Shown here piece after piece: positions 1 through 7,794 of a stretch of DNA of 42,822 bases (its first letter is position 1; each line of letters opens with the position of its first letter). The notes beneath the pieces are model-generated. The model was not told the origin of the DNA. It saw nothing but the letters and a program-made list of their open reading frames with translations, and did not search any database. The stretch lies in contig CAZNWE010000032.1 in assembly GCA_964576715.1 (NCBI GenBank), forward strand, positions 1 to 42,822. The letters run 5' to 3'. The DNA is from SLRI01 sp964576715 (GTDB taxonomy: Bacteria; Pseudomonadota; Alphaproteobacteria; Geminicoccales; Geminicoccaceae). The translations under genes were made by a program, and so were the position numbers.

Positions 1-1160
1 GTCGACTTGCGCTGCCGGTCGCCCTTGTACATGCCACCCACCTGCGGCACCGCCACATGGCTCTCGTCGACGAAGAGGATCGCGTGCTCGGGGATGTACT
101 CGAACAGCGTCGGCGGCGGCTCGCCCGGCTTTCGGCCGGTCAGGTAGCGCGAATAGTTCTCGATCCCGGGGCAGGAATTGGTGGTCAGGATCATCTCGAT
201 ATCGGCGACGGTCCGTTGCTCGATCCGCTCGGCCTCGAGCAGCTTGCCGGTGCGGCGGAAGTCCTCCAGCGTCTCCTTGAGCTCGGCCTTGATGTTCTCG
301 ACCGCCTGGGCCAGCGTCGGCTTGGGCGTGACGTAGTGGCTGTTCGGGTAGAGCCGGACCTGCTCGAGCCTCTCGCGCTTCTCGCCGGTCAGCGGATCGA
401 AGGCGAAGATCGCCTCGATCTCGTCACCGAACATCGAGATGCGCCAGGCCTCGTCGTCCTTGTGCGCGGGAAACAGCTCGATCGTGTCGCCCTTGGCACG
501 AAAGGCGCCGCGGCTGAAATCCAGCTCGTTGCGCTTGTACTGCAGCTCGACCAGCGCCCTGAGCAGCCGCTGCCGCTCGACCCTTTGGCCCTGACGCAGC
601 TGCAACGTCATCTTGGCATAGGTCTCGGGCGAGCCGATGCCGTAGATGCAGGAGACCGAGGCCACGATGATGACATCGTCGCGCTCGAACAGCGCCCGGG
701 TCGCCGAATGGCGCATCCGGTCGATCTGCTCGTTGATCGCCGCCGTCTTCTCGATATAGGTGTCCGAGCGCGGCACATAGGCCTCGGGCTGGTAGTAGTC
801 GTAATAGCTGACGAAGTACTCGACCGCGTTGTTCGGGAAGAACGACTTGAACTCGCCGTAAAGCTGGGCCGCCAGGATCTTGTTGGGGGCGAGGATCACC
901 GCCGGGCGCTGCAGCTCCTGGATGACATGCGCCATGGTGAAGGTCTTGCCGGAGCCGGTGACGCCCAAGAGCACCTGGTCCCGATCGCCCTGGTGCAGCC
1001 CGGCCACCAGCTCGGCGATCGCCACCGGCTGGTCACCCGAGGGCTCGAACTCGGCCGCGAGCGTGAAGCGCTGGCCGGCCTCGGGGCGTTGGATCAGCTG
1101 GTCGCCCGGCGCCAGGCTCTGCAGGAGCTCGAGCGGCGAGGCGGTCGGGGCGGGTTGCAT
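1..1160 (-). CDS. uvrB: UvrABC excinuclease subunit B, N-terminal part (cut by window start)
   Basis: UvrB is the DNA-damage-verifying helicase-like subunit of nucleotide excision repair; it is loaded by UvrA and recruits UvrC. Reading the reverse strand gives about 386 residues before the window edge. A Walker A motif GVTGSGKT lies near residues 66-73, followed by APNKILAAQLYGEFK and the beta-hairpin region with YYDYYQPEAYVPRSDTYIEK, all typical of UvrB. The sequence at the edge reads VDESHVAVPQVGGMYKGDR, the DEAD-like motif II region. About 30 residues precede the part that aligns with the E. coli N-terminus, as is common in alphaproteobacteria. The chosen ATG is at 1158-1160, the first one ahead of the conserved block. 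The gene is divergent from the GST gene. Family assignment is very secure; the C-terminal half is outside the window. Confidence 0.96.
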   Translation of the reverse strand, partial: MQPAPTASPLELLQSLAPGDQLIQRPEAGQRFTLAAEFEPSGDQPVAIAELVAGLHQGDRDQVLLGVTGSGKTFTMAHVIQELQRPAVILAPNKILAAQLYGEFKSFFPNNAVEYFVSYYDYYQPEAYVPRSDTYIEKTAAINEQIDRMRHSATRALFERDDVIIVASVSCIYGIGSPETYAKMTLQLRQGQRVERQRLLRALVELQYKRNELDFSRGAFRAKGDTIELFPAHKDDEAWRISMFGDEIEAIFAFDPLTGEKRERLEQVRLYPNSHYVTPKPTLAQAVENIKAELKETLEDFRRTGKLLEAERIEQRTVADIEMILTTNSCPGIENYSRYLTGRKPGEPPPTLFEYIPEHAILFVDESHVAVPQVGGMYKGDRQRKS

Positions 1161-1260
1161 GGACGACAAAGCTCCGGCAATTTCACGGCCTGCGACCAAG
1201 ATAAGGCGGCTGGCTGCCCGGCGCCATGCCGGCGGCCCGCGACACGGCAGAGGAGCCATC

Positions 1261-1872
1261 ATGCGCCTGCACGTCAGCCCGGCCTCGCCCTACGCCAGAA
1301 AGGTGCTCGTGGTCGCCCACGAGGCCGGGCTCGAGGCCCACATCGAGACCGTGCAAGCCAGCGTCAGTCCGGTCGCGATCGACACCGCGGTCGTCGCCGA
1401 CAATCCGCTCGGCAAGATCCCCTGCCTCGTCACCGACGCCGGCGAGGCGCTCTACGACAGCCGGGTGATCGCCGAATATCTCGACAGCCGGCATGCCGGC
1501 CACAAGCTGTTTCCGCACGAAGGCCCGGCGCGCTGGCTGGCGCTGCGCCGCGAGGCCCTGGCCGACGGCATCTGCGACGCCTCGATCCTCTGCCGCTACG
1601 AGACAGTCCTGAGGCCCGAGGACCGCCAGTGGCAGGACTGGCTGGCCGGCCAGGGCGAGAAGGTGCGGCGCGCGCTCGACCGGCTCGAGCAGGAGGTCGA
1701 GAGCTTCCCGGTCCTGCCCGACATCGGCCAGATCGCGGTCGCGGTGGCGCTGGGCTATCGCGACTTCCGCTTCGCGGCCGACGAGTGGCGCGGCGCGCGG
1801 CCGCGGCTCGCGGCCTGGCATGCCAACTTCGCCGCGCGACCGTCGATGCAGGCGACGGTGCCGGTCGGCTGA
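1261..1872 (+). CDS. Glutathione S-transferase family protein
   Basis: Predicted cytosolic GST of 203 residues, a normal length. The N-terminal thioredoxin-fold domain (about residues 1-80) starts MRLHVSPASPYARKVLVVA, with a serine/tyrosine region where bacterial GSTs place the catalytic residue. NPLGKIPCLV carries the cis-proline that positions glutathione, and DSRVIAEYLD is the SNAIL-like glutathione gamma-glutamyl contact. The remainder is a helical C-terminal domain. The ATG is preceded by AGAGGAG at a good distance, and this start coincides with the domain start. It lies divergent to uvrB and is followed after 8 bp by the TrmO-like gene, so the two may be cotranscribed. The substrate cannot be predicted; GSTs of this kind act in detoxification or in thiol-dependent catabolism. 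Confidence 0.88.
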   Translation: MRLHVSPASPYARKVLVVAHEAGLEAHIETVQASVSPVAIDTAVVADNPLGKIPCLVTDAGEALYDSRVIAEYLDSRHAGHKLFPHEGPARWLALRREALADGICDASILCRYETVLRPEDRQWQDWLAGQGEKVRRALDRLEQEVESFPVLPDIGQIAVAVALGYRDFRFAADEWRGARPRLAAWHANFAARPSMQATVPVG

Positions 1873-1880
1873 GGCGGCCG

Positions 1881-2330
1881 GTGGCCGATGACATCCGCTC
1901 GGGCGAGGTGCGGGTCGAGGCAGCCGAGCCCGCCGACGCCCGCCTGCGCTTCATCGGCCGGATCAGGACACCCTGGGCAACGCGGGGCGACTGCCCGCGG
2001 CAGGGCGACCCGGAGTGCGGCCCGCACTGCCGGATCGAGGTCGACGAACCCTGGAGCCAGGCGCTCGAGGGCGTGGCCGGCCAGGAGTGGCTCCTCGTCC
2101 TCTACTGGATGGACCAGGCGCGGCGCGATCTCGTCCGCCAGTGCCCGAACGGGCGCGACGGCCCGATTGGCACCTTCGCGCTGCGCTCGCCGGTGCGGCC
2201 CAATCCGATTGCCGTCTCGGTCGTCCGGCTGATCGCCCGCGAGGGCGCGACCCTCGTGGTCAAGGGCCTCGACTGCGTCGACGGCACACCGCTTTTGGAC
2301 CTCAAGCCGGCGTGCCGGCGTCCGGGCTGA
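1881..2330 (+). CDS. TrmO/TsaA-like tRNA N6-threonylcarbamoyladenosine methyltransferase
   Basis: Belongs to the TsaA/YaeB (TrmO) fold, S-adenosylmethionine-dependent enzymes that N6-methylate t6A37 in some tRNAs. Visible signatures are FIGRIRTPW near the N-terminus and GPIGTFALRSPVRPNPIA near residue 95, the family hallmark, followed by VKGLDCVDGTPLLDLKP. At 149 residues it has the core domain but not the C-terminal domain of E. coli TrmO (about 235 residues), so it is the short form common in alphaproteobacteria. The GTG start at 1881 is chosen because GAGG lies 6 bp upstream and the homology begins shortly after. Its 3' end overlaps the convergent aminotransferase gene by 29 bp. It contains a CPRQGDPECGPHC cysteine cluster near residue 38, seen in many short-form members. 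tRNA as the substrate is inferred from family membership. Confidence 0.85.
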   Translation: MADDIRSGEVRVEAAEPADARLRFIGRIRTPWATRGDCPRQGDPECGPHCRIEVDEPWSQALEGVAGQEWLLVLYWMDQARRDLVRQCPNGRDGPIGTFALRSPVRPNPIAVSVVRLIAREGATLVVKGLDCVDGTPLLDLKPACRRPG

Positions 2331-3510
2331 CCGCATCGGCCGCAGCCAGGCAAGCGGTCGCGGCCTCGAGCCCGCCCGAGCGGTGCGCAATGCCCGAGCA
2401 GCGCAGGGCGAGTTCGCAGGCGGCGAGCGTGCCGAGGATCATCGGCTCGTTGAGATCGCCCAGATGGCCGATCCTGAAGGCCTTGCCCTCGAGCTCGCCG
2501 AGCCCGGCCCCGAGTGCCGTCTGGTAGCGGTCGCGGGCGAGGCGGCGCATCGCATCGGGGTCGACGCCGGGGGCCACGCGGATCGCGGTCACCGCGTTCG
2601 AGCGGGCCTCCGGTACCGGACAGTGGAACGCCAGGTCGCCGGCCTCGGCCCAGCGGGCGACGCAGGCCCGCACCGCCTGGGCGAGGCGCCGATGCCGCGC
2701 GATCACCGTCTCGAGCCCTTCCTCGAACAGCATGTCGAGGCTCTCGCGCAGGCCCCAGATCTGCTGCAGAGGCGGGGTGCCGTGGAACCACCGGTAGGTT
2801 TCCGCGCCGCGGCGGAAATTGATGTCGAAATAGCGCCGCGGGTGGCGGCAGCTCTCGGCCACCCCGAGCGCCCGGTCGTTCAGGGCGACGAAGCAGAGAC
2901 CGGGGGGCAGCATCAACCCCTTCTGCGAGGCGGTGAGAGCTGTATCGATGCCCCAGTCGTCCATCGCGAAGGGCTCGGCCGCGAGGCTGGCGATCGCATC
3001 GACGACGAAGAGGGCAGGGTGGCCGGCGGCGTCGATCGCCCGGCGGATGGCCGCCATGTCGCTGGTGATGCCGGTCGCCGTCTCGGTCTGCACCGCGAGC
3101 ACGGCCTTGATCCGCGGGCCACGGTCGGCGCGCAACGCCGCCTCGATCGCCGCCGGGTCGACCGGCCGGTCGCGTGGCAGCTCGAGGCGCCGGGTCGCAA
3201 GGCCGAGCTGTTCCGCCATCTCGGCCCAGCTCTGCGAGAACCGGCCGGTGACCGGCAGCAGCACGGCCTCGCCCGGCTCGACGAGGTTGACCAGCGGCAC
3301 CTCCCAGGCGGCGTGGCCGTTGCCGATGAAGCTGAACACCCGGCCTTGCGTCCGGAACACCCGGGCGAGGTCGGCGAGGCAGGATCGCACCGTCTCGCTG
3401 AACGGCGGCGCGGCGAAATCCTCGGCGGCCCGGTGCATGGCGCGCAGCACCCTATCCGGCACGTTGGTCGGCCCCGGGGTGGCGAGGAAGATGCGGCCGC
3501 GCTGCAGCAT
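2302..3510 (-). CDS. Class V aminotransferase (alanine/serine-glyoxylate aminotransferase family)
   Basis: PLP-dependent fold-type I aminotransferase of 402 residues, the usual size for serine- or alanine-glyoxylate aminotransferases. The N-terminus has TPGPTNVPDRVLRAM, the signature start of this family. The cofactor-binding aspartate is in LFVVDAIASLAAEP (about Asp171) and the Schiff-base lysine in TASQKGLMLPPGL (about Lys197). These enzymes convert glyoxylate to glycine using serine or alanine as amino donor, in the serine cycle, photorespiratory-like salvage or purine/ureide catabolism. No serine-cycle or glyoxylate genes adjoin it, so the donor is uncertain. Start: ATG at 3508-3510, directly before the conserved block. 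The gene is divergent from the SleB-type hydrolase, with a roughly 150-bp shared upstream region. Family secure, exact donor uncertain. Confidence 0.86.
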   Translation of the reverse strand: MLQRGRIFLATPGPTNVPDRVLRAMHRAAEDFAAPPFSETVRSCLADLARVFRTQGRVFSFIGNGHAAWEVPLVNLVEPGEAVLLPVTGRFSQSWAEMAEQLGLATRRLELPRDRPVDPAAIEAALRADRGPRIKAVLAVQTETATGITSDMAAIRRAIDAAGHPALFVVDAIASLAAEPFAMDDWGIDTALTASQKGLMLPPGLCFVALNDRALGVAESCRHPRRYFDINFRRGAETYRWFHGTPPLQQIWGLRESLDMLFEEGLETVIARHRRLAQAVRACVARWAEAGDLAFHCPVPEARSNAVTAIRVAPGVDPDAMRRLARDRYQTALGAGLGELEGKAFRIGHLGDLNEPMILGTLAACELALRCSGIAHRSGGLEAATACLAAADAVSPDAGTPA

Positions 3511-3658
3511 GCTGGCTCTCGGTTAAGCGGCAACGGTACACCGTGCCGTCCCGACCTTGCGAACGATTGACGGCAGGTGGCACACGCTTAACAACTCGAT
3601 GCGAGAAGCGCCAAGCAAGAACGCACCCGTTTCGCCCACTGCTCCCTGGAGGTGCCTC

Positions 3659-4414
3659 GTGCGGCCCTGGATCCTCGTCGCCCTCGCCCTCGCCCTGATC
3701 CTGTTGCCGCCAATGGCGCTGCCGGTTTCGGTCGCCGCGGCCGCCACGCCGGCCGAGCGCTGCACCGCGATCATCGCCGTGCTCGAGGCCGCCGGCGAGG
3801 GCGATGCCGGCATGGCAGCGGTGATCGAGGTGGTCGAGAACCGCACCAGGGACGCCCGCTTTCCGAACGAGGCCTGTGCGGTGATCGCCCAGGACCGGCA
3901 GTTCCAACCGGTGGGCGAGTGGCCGGCACTCCGCCGCGCCCTGGCCGAGCCGGCGAGCTTCGACCCTGCGGCACTGCTGGCGAGCGGCCCCGGGCGGCGG
4001 AGTCTGGCACGGGCTCTCGAACTCGCCAGGCACGGCCCGGGCAGACGGACCGGCGGGGCGCTCTATTTCGTCAACCCGCTGGCCATGGACCCGCGCCACT
4101 GCCCCTGGTTCGCGACCCTGAAGCGCACGGTGCGGATCAAGAACCACGTCTTCATGACCCATTACGGGCCGGGCGAGCGGCCGGGCGAGCCGGCGCTCGA
4201 TTGCTCCGACTCCTCGATCGGCAGCCTGTTTCGCCAGGGCACCAGTCTCGCCCGCCGCGACGCCCAGGGGCTGTTTCACCCCAACGGCCCGCGCACCGCC
4301 AGCCGCACCCCGACCCCCGCCGAGCGTGCCGCCTGGCGCCGCACCGGCGCCCTCGACGCCCGGGCCCAGGAGCTCAAGCGTCACTTCAAGCCCGGCTGGA
4401 TCGCGCTCGACTGA
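3659..4414 (+). CDS. SleB-type cell wall hydrolase, exported
   Basis: Predicted peptidoglycan hydrolase of the SleB/CwlJ (Hydrolase_2) family, lytic-transglycosylase-like enzymes. The block EAAGEGDAGMAAVIEVVENR matches the family pattern EA.GE...G...V..V..NR, with the first glutamate as the likely catalytic acid. Further on, CAVIAQDRQFQPVG and ALYFVNPLAMDP with CPWFATL fit the remaining conserved positions. I chose the GTG at 3659 because GGAGG ends 6 bp upstream and it places a signal sequence at the N-terminus (VRPWILVALALALILL, cut near AAAATPA). An in-frame ATG at 3557 would add 34 residues that look non-coding. The tail after residue 200 is proline- and arginine-rich with no recognised domain. 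In Gram-negatives these proteins remodel the wall; the precise role is unknown. Confidence 0.8.
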   Translation: MRPWILVALALALILLPPMALPVSVAAAATPAERCTAIIAVLEAAGEGDAGMAAVIEVVENRTRDARFPNEACAVIAQDRQFQPVGEWPALRRALAEPASFDPAALLASGPGRRSLARALELARHGPGRRTGGALYFVNPLAMDPRHCPWFATLKRTVRIKNHVFMTHYGPGERPGEPALDCSDSSIGSLFRQGTSLARRDAQGLFHPNGPRTASRTPTPAERAAWRRTGALDARAQELKRHFKPGWIALD

Positions 4415-4557
4415 CGTCCCGTTGTGACCCTCCTCGACGAATTCCTGGACGCCTGCAGGGAACCGTCCGCCGCGGCACGCGTTTCGTCGACAAGCGGTGG
4501 GTGAGCAGCGTGTCAGCAACCCGCCGCTGCATGGAGAAACAACGCAGGGATGACGTC

Positions 4558-4872
4558 ATGCGCAAGCAGCTCGCACTCGCTGGTAGCCTCGCGGCGCTGA
4601 TCGGGATCGGCGGGATCGTCGGCGCACCGGTTCAGGCACAGGATCCCGAAGGCGGCAATCAGCTGATCACCGAACCTGGGGAGGCCACCGGCCTGTTGAC
4701 CAATGTCGACGCTCTGGGCGGCTTCATCGAGGTCGATGGCGTCCGCTACATGGCGGGCGAGTCCATCGATCTGACCGACCTCAGCGCCGGCCAGCAGGTG
4801 ACCGTCCACTATGAGCGCTCGGATATCGGCACCGTGCCGCTGGCGACGGAGGTCGAGACCTCCGGCGGCTAG
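4558..4872 (+). CDS. Small secreted DUF1344-like protein
   Basis: Encodes 104 residues with a Sec signal peptide (MRKQLALAGSLAALIGIGG, predicted cleavage after PVQAQ). The mature part has a small beta-rich domain: ATGLLTNVDALGGFIEVDGV, YMAGESIDLTDLSAGQQVTV and HYERSD. This resembles DUF1344-type modules, in which a G.(I/V)..(I/V)D pattern is followed by a VDG.(R/A)Y turn and a G..V.V.(Y/F)E strand. The ATG at 4558 has AGGGA 7 bp upstream. A strong hairpin follows the gene, so it is probably monocistronic. A second protein of the same design lies 350 bp downstream. Function unknown; the family is periplasmic by signal peptide only. Confidence 0.7.
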   Translation: MRKQLALAGSLAALIGIGGIVGAPVQAQDPEGGNQLITEPGEATGLLTNVDALGGFIEVDGVRYMAGESIDLTDLSAGQQVTVHYERSDIGTVPLATEVETSGG

Positions 4873-4898
4873 CAGTAGACTGCCGCAACCGAGATCGA

Positions 4899-4923
4899 GG
4901 GCCGGGTGCCGAGCACCCGGCCC
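4899..4923 (+). terminator. Strong hairpin after the DUF1344-like gene
   Basis: A perfect 11-bp inverted repeat (GGGCCGGGTGC / GCACCCGGCCC) around a 3-nt CGA loop, starting 27 bp after the stop codon and followed by TTGTGGT. The stem is very stable; the T-tract is weak, so termination may be partly Rho-assisted. The rest of the 350-bp gap to the next gene shows no convincing ORF or RNA gene. Confidence 0.6.
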
Positions 4924-5223
4924 TTGTGGTCTCGACCGACGCCGCATCGCTGCCGTGCCCTCGGCAAGCCGCGCCGCAATCGACGGCGGCGCCGATGGCC
5001 ACTGCGTCACCCGGCCAACGCTGTCGCATCGGCTACAGCGGCCTCGCATGCCCCTGATCGGTCGTGACCTCCGCCCGACCGGCACCGATGCTACGCTTCA
5101 AACCTGCGACGGCTCGGGGATTTCGGTTCGTCCGGTGATCGAGGTCAGGCCGAGAGGCGCTGCCAGCCTGGCGACGAGCCGTCGCGCACCCGTGCTGCGG
5201 CACGACAGCGAAAGGAGCGAACG

Positions 5224-5538
5224 ATGCTGCGAAGACTGAGACCGTTGACCACCGGCGCTGCCCTCCTGCTGGGGCTGGCGGCGTTCGCCGGGCAGCCGGC
5301 GCTCGCCCAGAACCCGGCTGCCGCGCGCGCCGACATGCTGGCCGGCAAGCGTGTCGCCGAAGGCGTGATCACGCACATCGACACGTACGGACGCCAGATC
5401 GTCGTCGACGGCCGCGCCTACCTGCTCGCCGCCGGGATAGCACCCGACAGCCTCCATGTCGGCGAGGCGGTGACCGTGGCGTTCGAAGCGTCGAAGCTCG
5501 GCGGTGTTCGCCGGGCGCTGCGCATCAGCCCGCGCTGA
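5224..5538 (+). CDS. Second small secreted DUF1344-like protein
   Basis: Encodes 104 residues, exactly the length of the upstream paralogue at 4558. The signal peptide is MLRRLRPLTTGAALLLGLAA with likely cleavage after PALAQ. The mature region reads AEGVITHIDTYGRQIVVDGR, then AYLLAAGIAPDSLHVGEAV and VAFEASKLGG, matching the same beta-strand pattern (G.I..ID, VDGRAY, G..V.V.(F/Y)E) as its neighbour but with low identity. GGAG lies 8 bp before the ATG. A clear terminator follows about 40 bp after the stop. The two proteins look like an old tandem duplication, each with its own terminator. Function unknown; export is inferred from the signal sequence. Confidence 0.7.
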   Translation: MLRRLRPLTTGAALLLGLAAFAGQPALAQNPAAARADMLAGKRVAEGVITHIDTYGRQIVVDGRAYLLAAGIAPDSLHVGEAVTVAFEASKLGGVRRALRISPR

Positions 5539-5579
5539 TCGACGGCGCCGACGCGCTCTCCTCCGTTCAAGTCCGTTTC

Positions 5580-5597
5580 GGGGCGCCGCGGCGCCCC
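5580..5597 (+). terminator. Intrinsic terminator after the second DUF1344-like gene
   Basis: GGGGCGC, a CGCG loop and GCGCCCC form a 7-bp GC stem with a tetraloop, followed immediately by TTTCTTTG. Good form for a Rho-independent terminator, 41 bp past the stop codon. Confidence 0.7.
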
Positions 5598-5690
5598 TTT
5601 CTTTGCGCGCGATCGCGCGGCCCTCGAGCCCGCGTGATGCCGGCGGCACGGCCGCGCGCCCGCATCCTGAGCCTGGCGCGCATCAAGAGA

Positions 5691-5718
5691 TTGATTCCCA
5701 AGAAAATCCCGTTATGGT
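5691..5718 (+). promoter_or_regulatory. Possible sigma-70-type promoter for the CtrA-like regulator
   Basis: TTGATT (5691-5696) and TATGGT (5713-5718) are separated by 16 bp, each matching four of six consensus positions, in a locally AT-rich patch about 40 bp before the start codon. Pattern match only; no TTAA-N7-TTAA CtrA box was found beside it. Confidence 0.35.
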
Positions 5719-5756
5719 TGATAAGCTTCGAATGGGCGGCAACAAGGGATAGACAC

Positions 5757-6596
5757 ATGCGCATCCTGGTGGTGGACGACGAGCCGGTGTCGAGATCGCT
5801 GCTCGAGGCGGTGCTCGGCAAGCAGGATTGCATCGTCGAAACCGCCGATCGCGGTGAGGACGCGCTCGACCTCGTCCGCACCTACGACTTCGACGCCATG
5901 ATCCTCGATCTGCGCCTACCGGACCTCGACGGCGGGGCGGTGCTGCGGCGGTTGCGCGGCTCGGGTGCCGCCCTGCCGGTGATGATCCTCTCCGGCATCA
6001 CCGACCGCAACGCCCGCGTCCAGGCCCTCTTCGACGGCGCCGACGACTACCTGACCAAGCCGTTCGACCGGGAGGAGCTCATCGCCCGGCTCAAGACCAT
6101 CGTCCGCCGGGCCAGGGGCCACGCGGCCTCCGAGATCCGGGTCGGCCGCCTCGCCCTCGACCTCGCGTCCCGCACGGTCACGGTCGACGGCCAACCGCTC
6201 AAGGTGACCGCCAAGGAATACGGCATCCTCGAGCTCCTGGCCTTGCGCCGCGGCACCACCTTGAGCAAGGAGGTGTTCCTCGACCACCTCTATGGTGGCC
6301 GCGATGAGCCCGAGCAAAAGATCATCGACGTCTTCATCTGCAAGCTGAGAAAGAAGATCCAGGCACTCGGCGGCGGGCCCGGGATCGAGACGGTCTGGGG
6401 CCAGGGCTATGTCCTGCGCGAGCCCGGGCGCGGCACGCCCGGGCTGGCCGAGGCGGCGCCGGACTTCTTCGGCCCCGCCTTGACGGCCGAGGCGCTGTAC
6501 CGCCTGCGCGAGGCCGAGCTCGAGGCGCTTCTGCTGCAGCTCCTGCCGGCGGCGGGCTTGGCGGCGCCGGAGCTGACCGGGGGCTTCGCCGCCTGA
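5757..6596 (+). CDS. CtrA-family response regulator with C-terminal extension
   Basis: OmpR/CtrA-type two-component response regulator, 279 residues. The receiver (about 1-120) has the acidic pair Asp7-Asp8, phospho-acceptor Asp51 in ILDLRLPDLDG, Ser79 and Lys101 (YLTKPF). The winged helix (about 127-222) carries the block that is nearly invariant in CtrA: TAKEYGILELLALRRGTTLS, then KEVFLDHLYGGRDEPE, KIIDVFICKLRKKI and ETVWGQGYVLREP. CtrA controls the cell cycle and motility in alphaproteobacteria. The receiver is clearly less CtrA-like (it begins MRILVVDDEP), and about 55 extra residues follow the winged helix, ending GGFAA. It is therefore probably a CtrA paralogue rather than canonical CtrA. 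The ATG at 5757 is chosen because the receiver starts exactly there; an in-frame start at 5634 is not supported. No histidine kinase is adjacent. Confidence 0.85.
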   Translation: MRILVVDDEPVSRSLLEAVLGKQDCIVETADRGEDALDLVRTYDFDAMILDLRLPDLDGGAVLRRLRGSGAALPVMILSGITDRNARVQALFDGADDYLTKPFDREELIARLKTIVRRARGHAASEIRVGRLALDLASRTVTVDGQPLKVTAKEYGILELLALRRGTTLSKEVFLDHLYGGRDEPEQKIIDVFICKLRKKIQALGGGPGIETVWGQGYVLREPGRGTPGLAEAAPDFFGPALTAEALYRLREAELEALLLQLLPAAGLAAPELTGGFAA

Positions 6597-6663
6597 GCTC
6601 GCCGACCCGGAGGCGCGGGCGCGCTTAACGCTTGCCTCGCCTCGCCGGTCTCGGCACTTTCCT

Positions 6664-6689
6664 TTTCGTAACGAACAAATGTTTCGGGA
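6664..6689 (+). promoter_or_regulatory. AT-rich upstream region of the ABC operon with imperfect dyad
   Basis: Just before the ATP-binding gene lies a locally AT-rich segment containing CGAACAAATGTTTCG, an imperfect dyad (CGAACA / TGTTTCG with one extra T). It is a plausible promoter or operator region for the transport operon, but no clear -35/-10 pair was identified. Confidence 0.25.
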
Positions 6690-6695
6690 TGGAAC

Positions 6696-7769
6696 GTGCA
6701 GCCGGTGGTGCGGCTTTCCGCCGTGGGCAAGCGCTTCGGGTCGACCATGGCGGTCGACGCCGTCTCGCTCGACCTCATGCCCGGCCGCTTCTTGACCATC
6801 CTCGGCCCCTCGGGCTGCGGCAAGACGACGCTGCTCCGGATGATCGCCGGCTTCATCGCCCCCACCGTCGGCCATATCGAGGTCAATGGCAGCCGCATCG
6901 AGGCCGTCCCGCCATGGCGGCGGTCGATCGGCATGGTGTTCCAGCGCCTCGCCCTCTTCCCGCACCTCACCGCCTTCGACAACGTCGCCTACCCGCTCAG
7001 GATGCGCCGCTTTCAGCGCAGCGGGATCAAGGAGCGGGTCGAGCGCTACCTCGAGCTCGTCCGCCTCGGCGGCATGGGCGACCGGCGGCCGCACGAGCTA
7101 TCCGGCGGTCAGCAGCAACGCGTCGCGATCGCCAGGGCACTGGTCTTCGAGCCCGACATCCTGCTGCTCGACGAGCCGCTCGCCGCCCTCGACAGGAAGC
7201 TCAGGGAGGACATGCAGCTCGAGTTCCGCCGCATCCAGAAGGAGCTCGGGGTCACCACCATCAACGTCACCCACGACCAGCGCGAAGCCCTCGTCATGTC
7301 CGACGAGGTGATGGTGATGCACGAGGGCCGGCTGCAGCAGACCGCATCGCCGGCCGAGACCTACGGCCGCCCCGCCAACCGCTTCGTCGCCGGCTTCTTG
7401 GGCCTCACCAACTTTCTCGAGGCCACCGTGATCGGCCGCAATCGCGACAGGACCGTCGTCAGGGTGGCAACGGTCGAGCTCGAGGGGATCGGCGAGATCG
7501 GGCAGGCAGTCAGCGTCGCGGCCGCCATCCGTGCGGAGAAGATTCACATCCTCGAGCCCGGCGCCGGGGCCGAGGTCAGCTTCGATGCGACCGTCACCGA
7601 GACCGTCTTCGAGGGCGACCGCATCCTCTATCAGGTGCGCGTCGCCGCCCTCGGCGACGTGCTGCTGCAGCTCTATGACCACGACCCGGCGGATCACGGC
7701 CGGCACCAGCCGGACGAGACCATCGCCATCGGCTGGTCATCGGCCCATCTCCTGCTCTTTCCCGACTGA
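6696..7769 (+). CDS. Polyamine-type ABC importer, ATP-binding protein
   Basis: ATPase of a PotA-like (spermidine/putrescine) ABC importer, 357 residues. The nucleotide-binding domain (about 5-235) shows Walker A GPSGCGKTT, a Q-loop in GMVFQRLALFPHLTAFDNVA, signature ELSGGQQQRVAIARAL, Walker B ILLLDEPLAALD and the switch histidine in NVTHDQREAL. The C-terminal part (about 240-357) is a TOBE/MOP-type regulatory region, as in PotA. The start is GTG at 6696, a few bases before the conserved beta-strand; no better start fits. The binding-protein gene follows after 25 bp. The permeases of the same system appear only at 11.6-13.5 kb. The substrate is not established; this branch also carries opine- or compatible-solute-type compounds. 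Confidence 0.9.
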   Translation: MQPVVRLSAVGKRFGSTMAVDAVSLDLMPGRFLTILGPSGCGKTTLLRMIAGFIAPTVGHIEVNGSRIEAVPPWRRSIGMVFQRLALFPHLTAFDNVAYPLRMRRFQRSGIKERVERYLELVRLGGMGDRRPHELSGGQQQRVAIARALVFEPDILLLDEPLAALDRKLREDMQLEFRRIQKELGVTTINVTHDQREALVMSDEVMVMHEGRLQQTASPAETYGRPANRFVAGFLGLTNFLEATVIGRNRDRTVVRVATVELEGIGEIGQAVSVAAAIRAEKIHILEPGAGAEVSFDATVTETVFEGDRILYQVRVAALGDVLLQLYDHDPADHGRHQPDETIAIGWSSAHLLLFPD

Positions 7770-7794
7770 ACCAACAACAACGGAGGATCCGTCC

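Noticed and set aside
57..2330. Very long + strand reading frame (757 codons) covering uvrB and the TrmO-like gene
   Set aside because: Its first part is the antisense of uvrB, which matches the conserved UvrB sequence on the reverse strand. Only the last 149 codons (from 1881) are a real gene.
5691..5760. A CtrA-type TTAA-N7-TTAA box upstream of the CtrA-like regulator
   Set aside because: Searched for and not found; isolated TTAA sites near 3523 and 3587 have the wrong spacing too.
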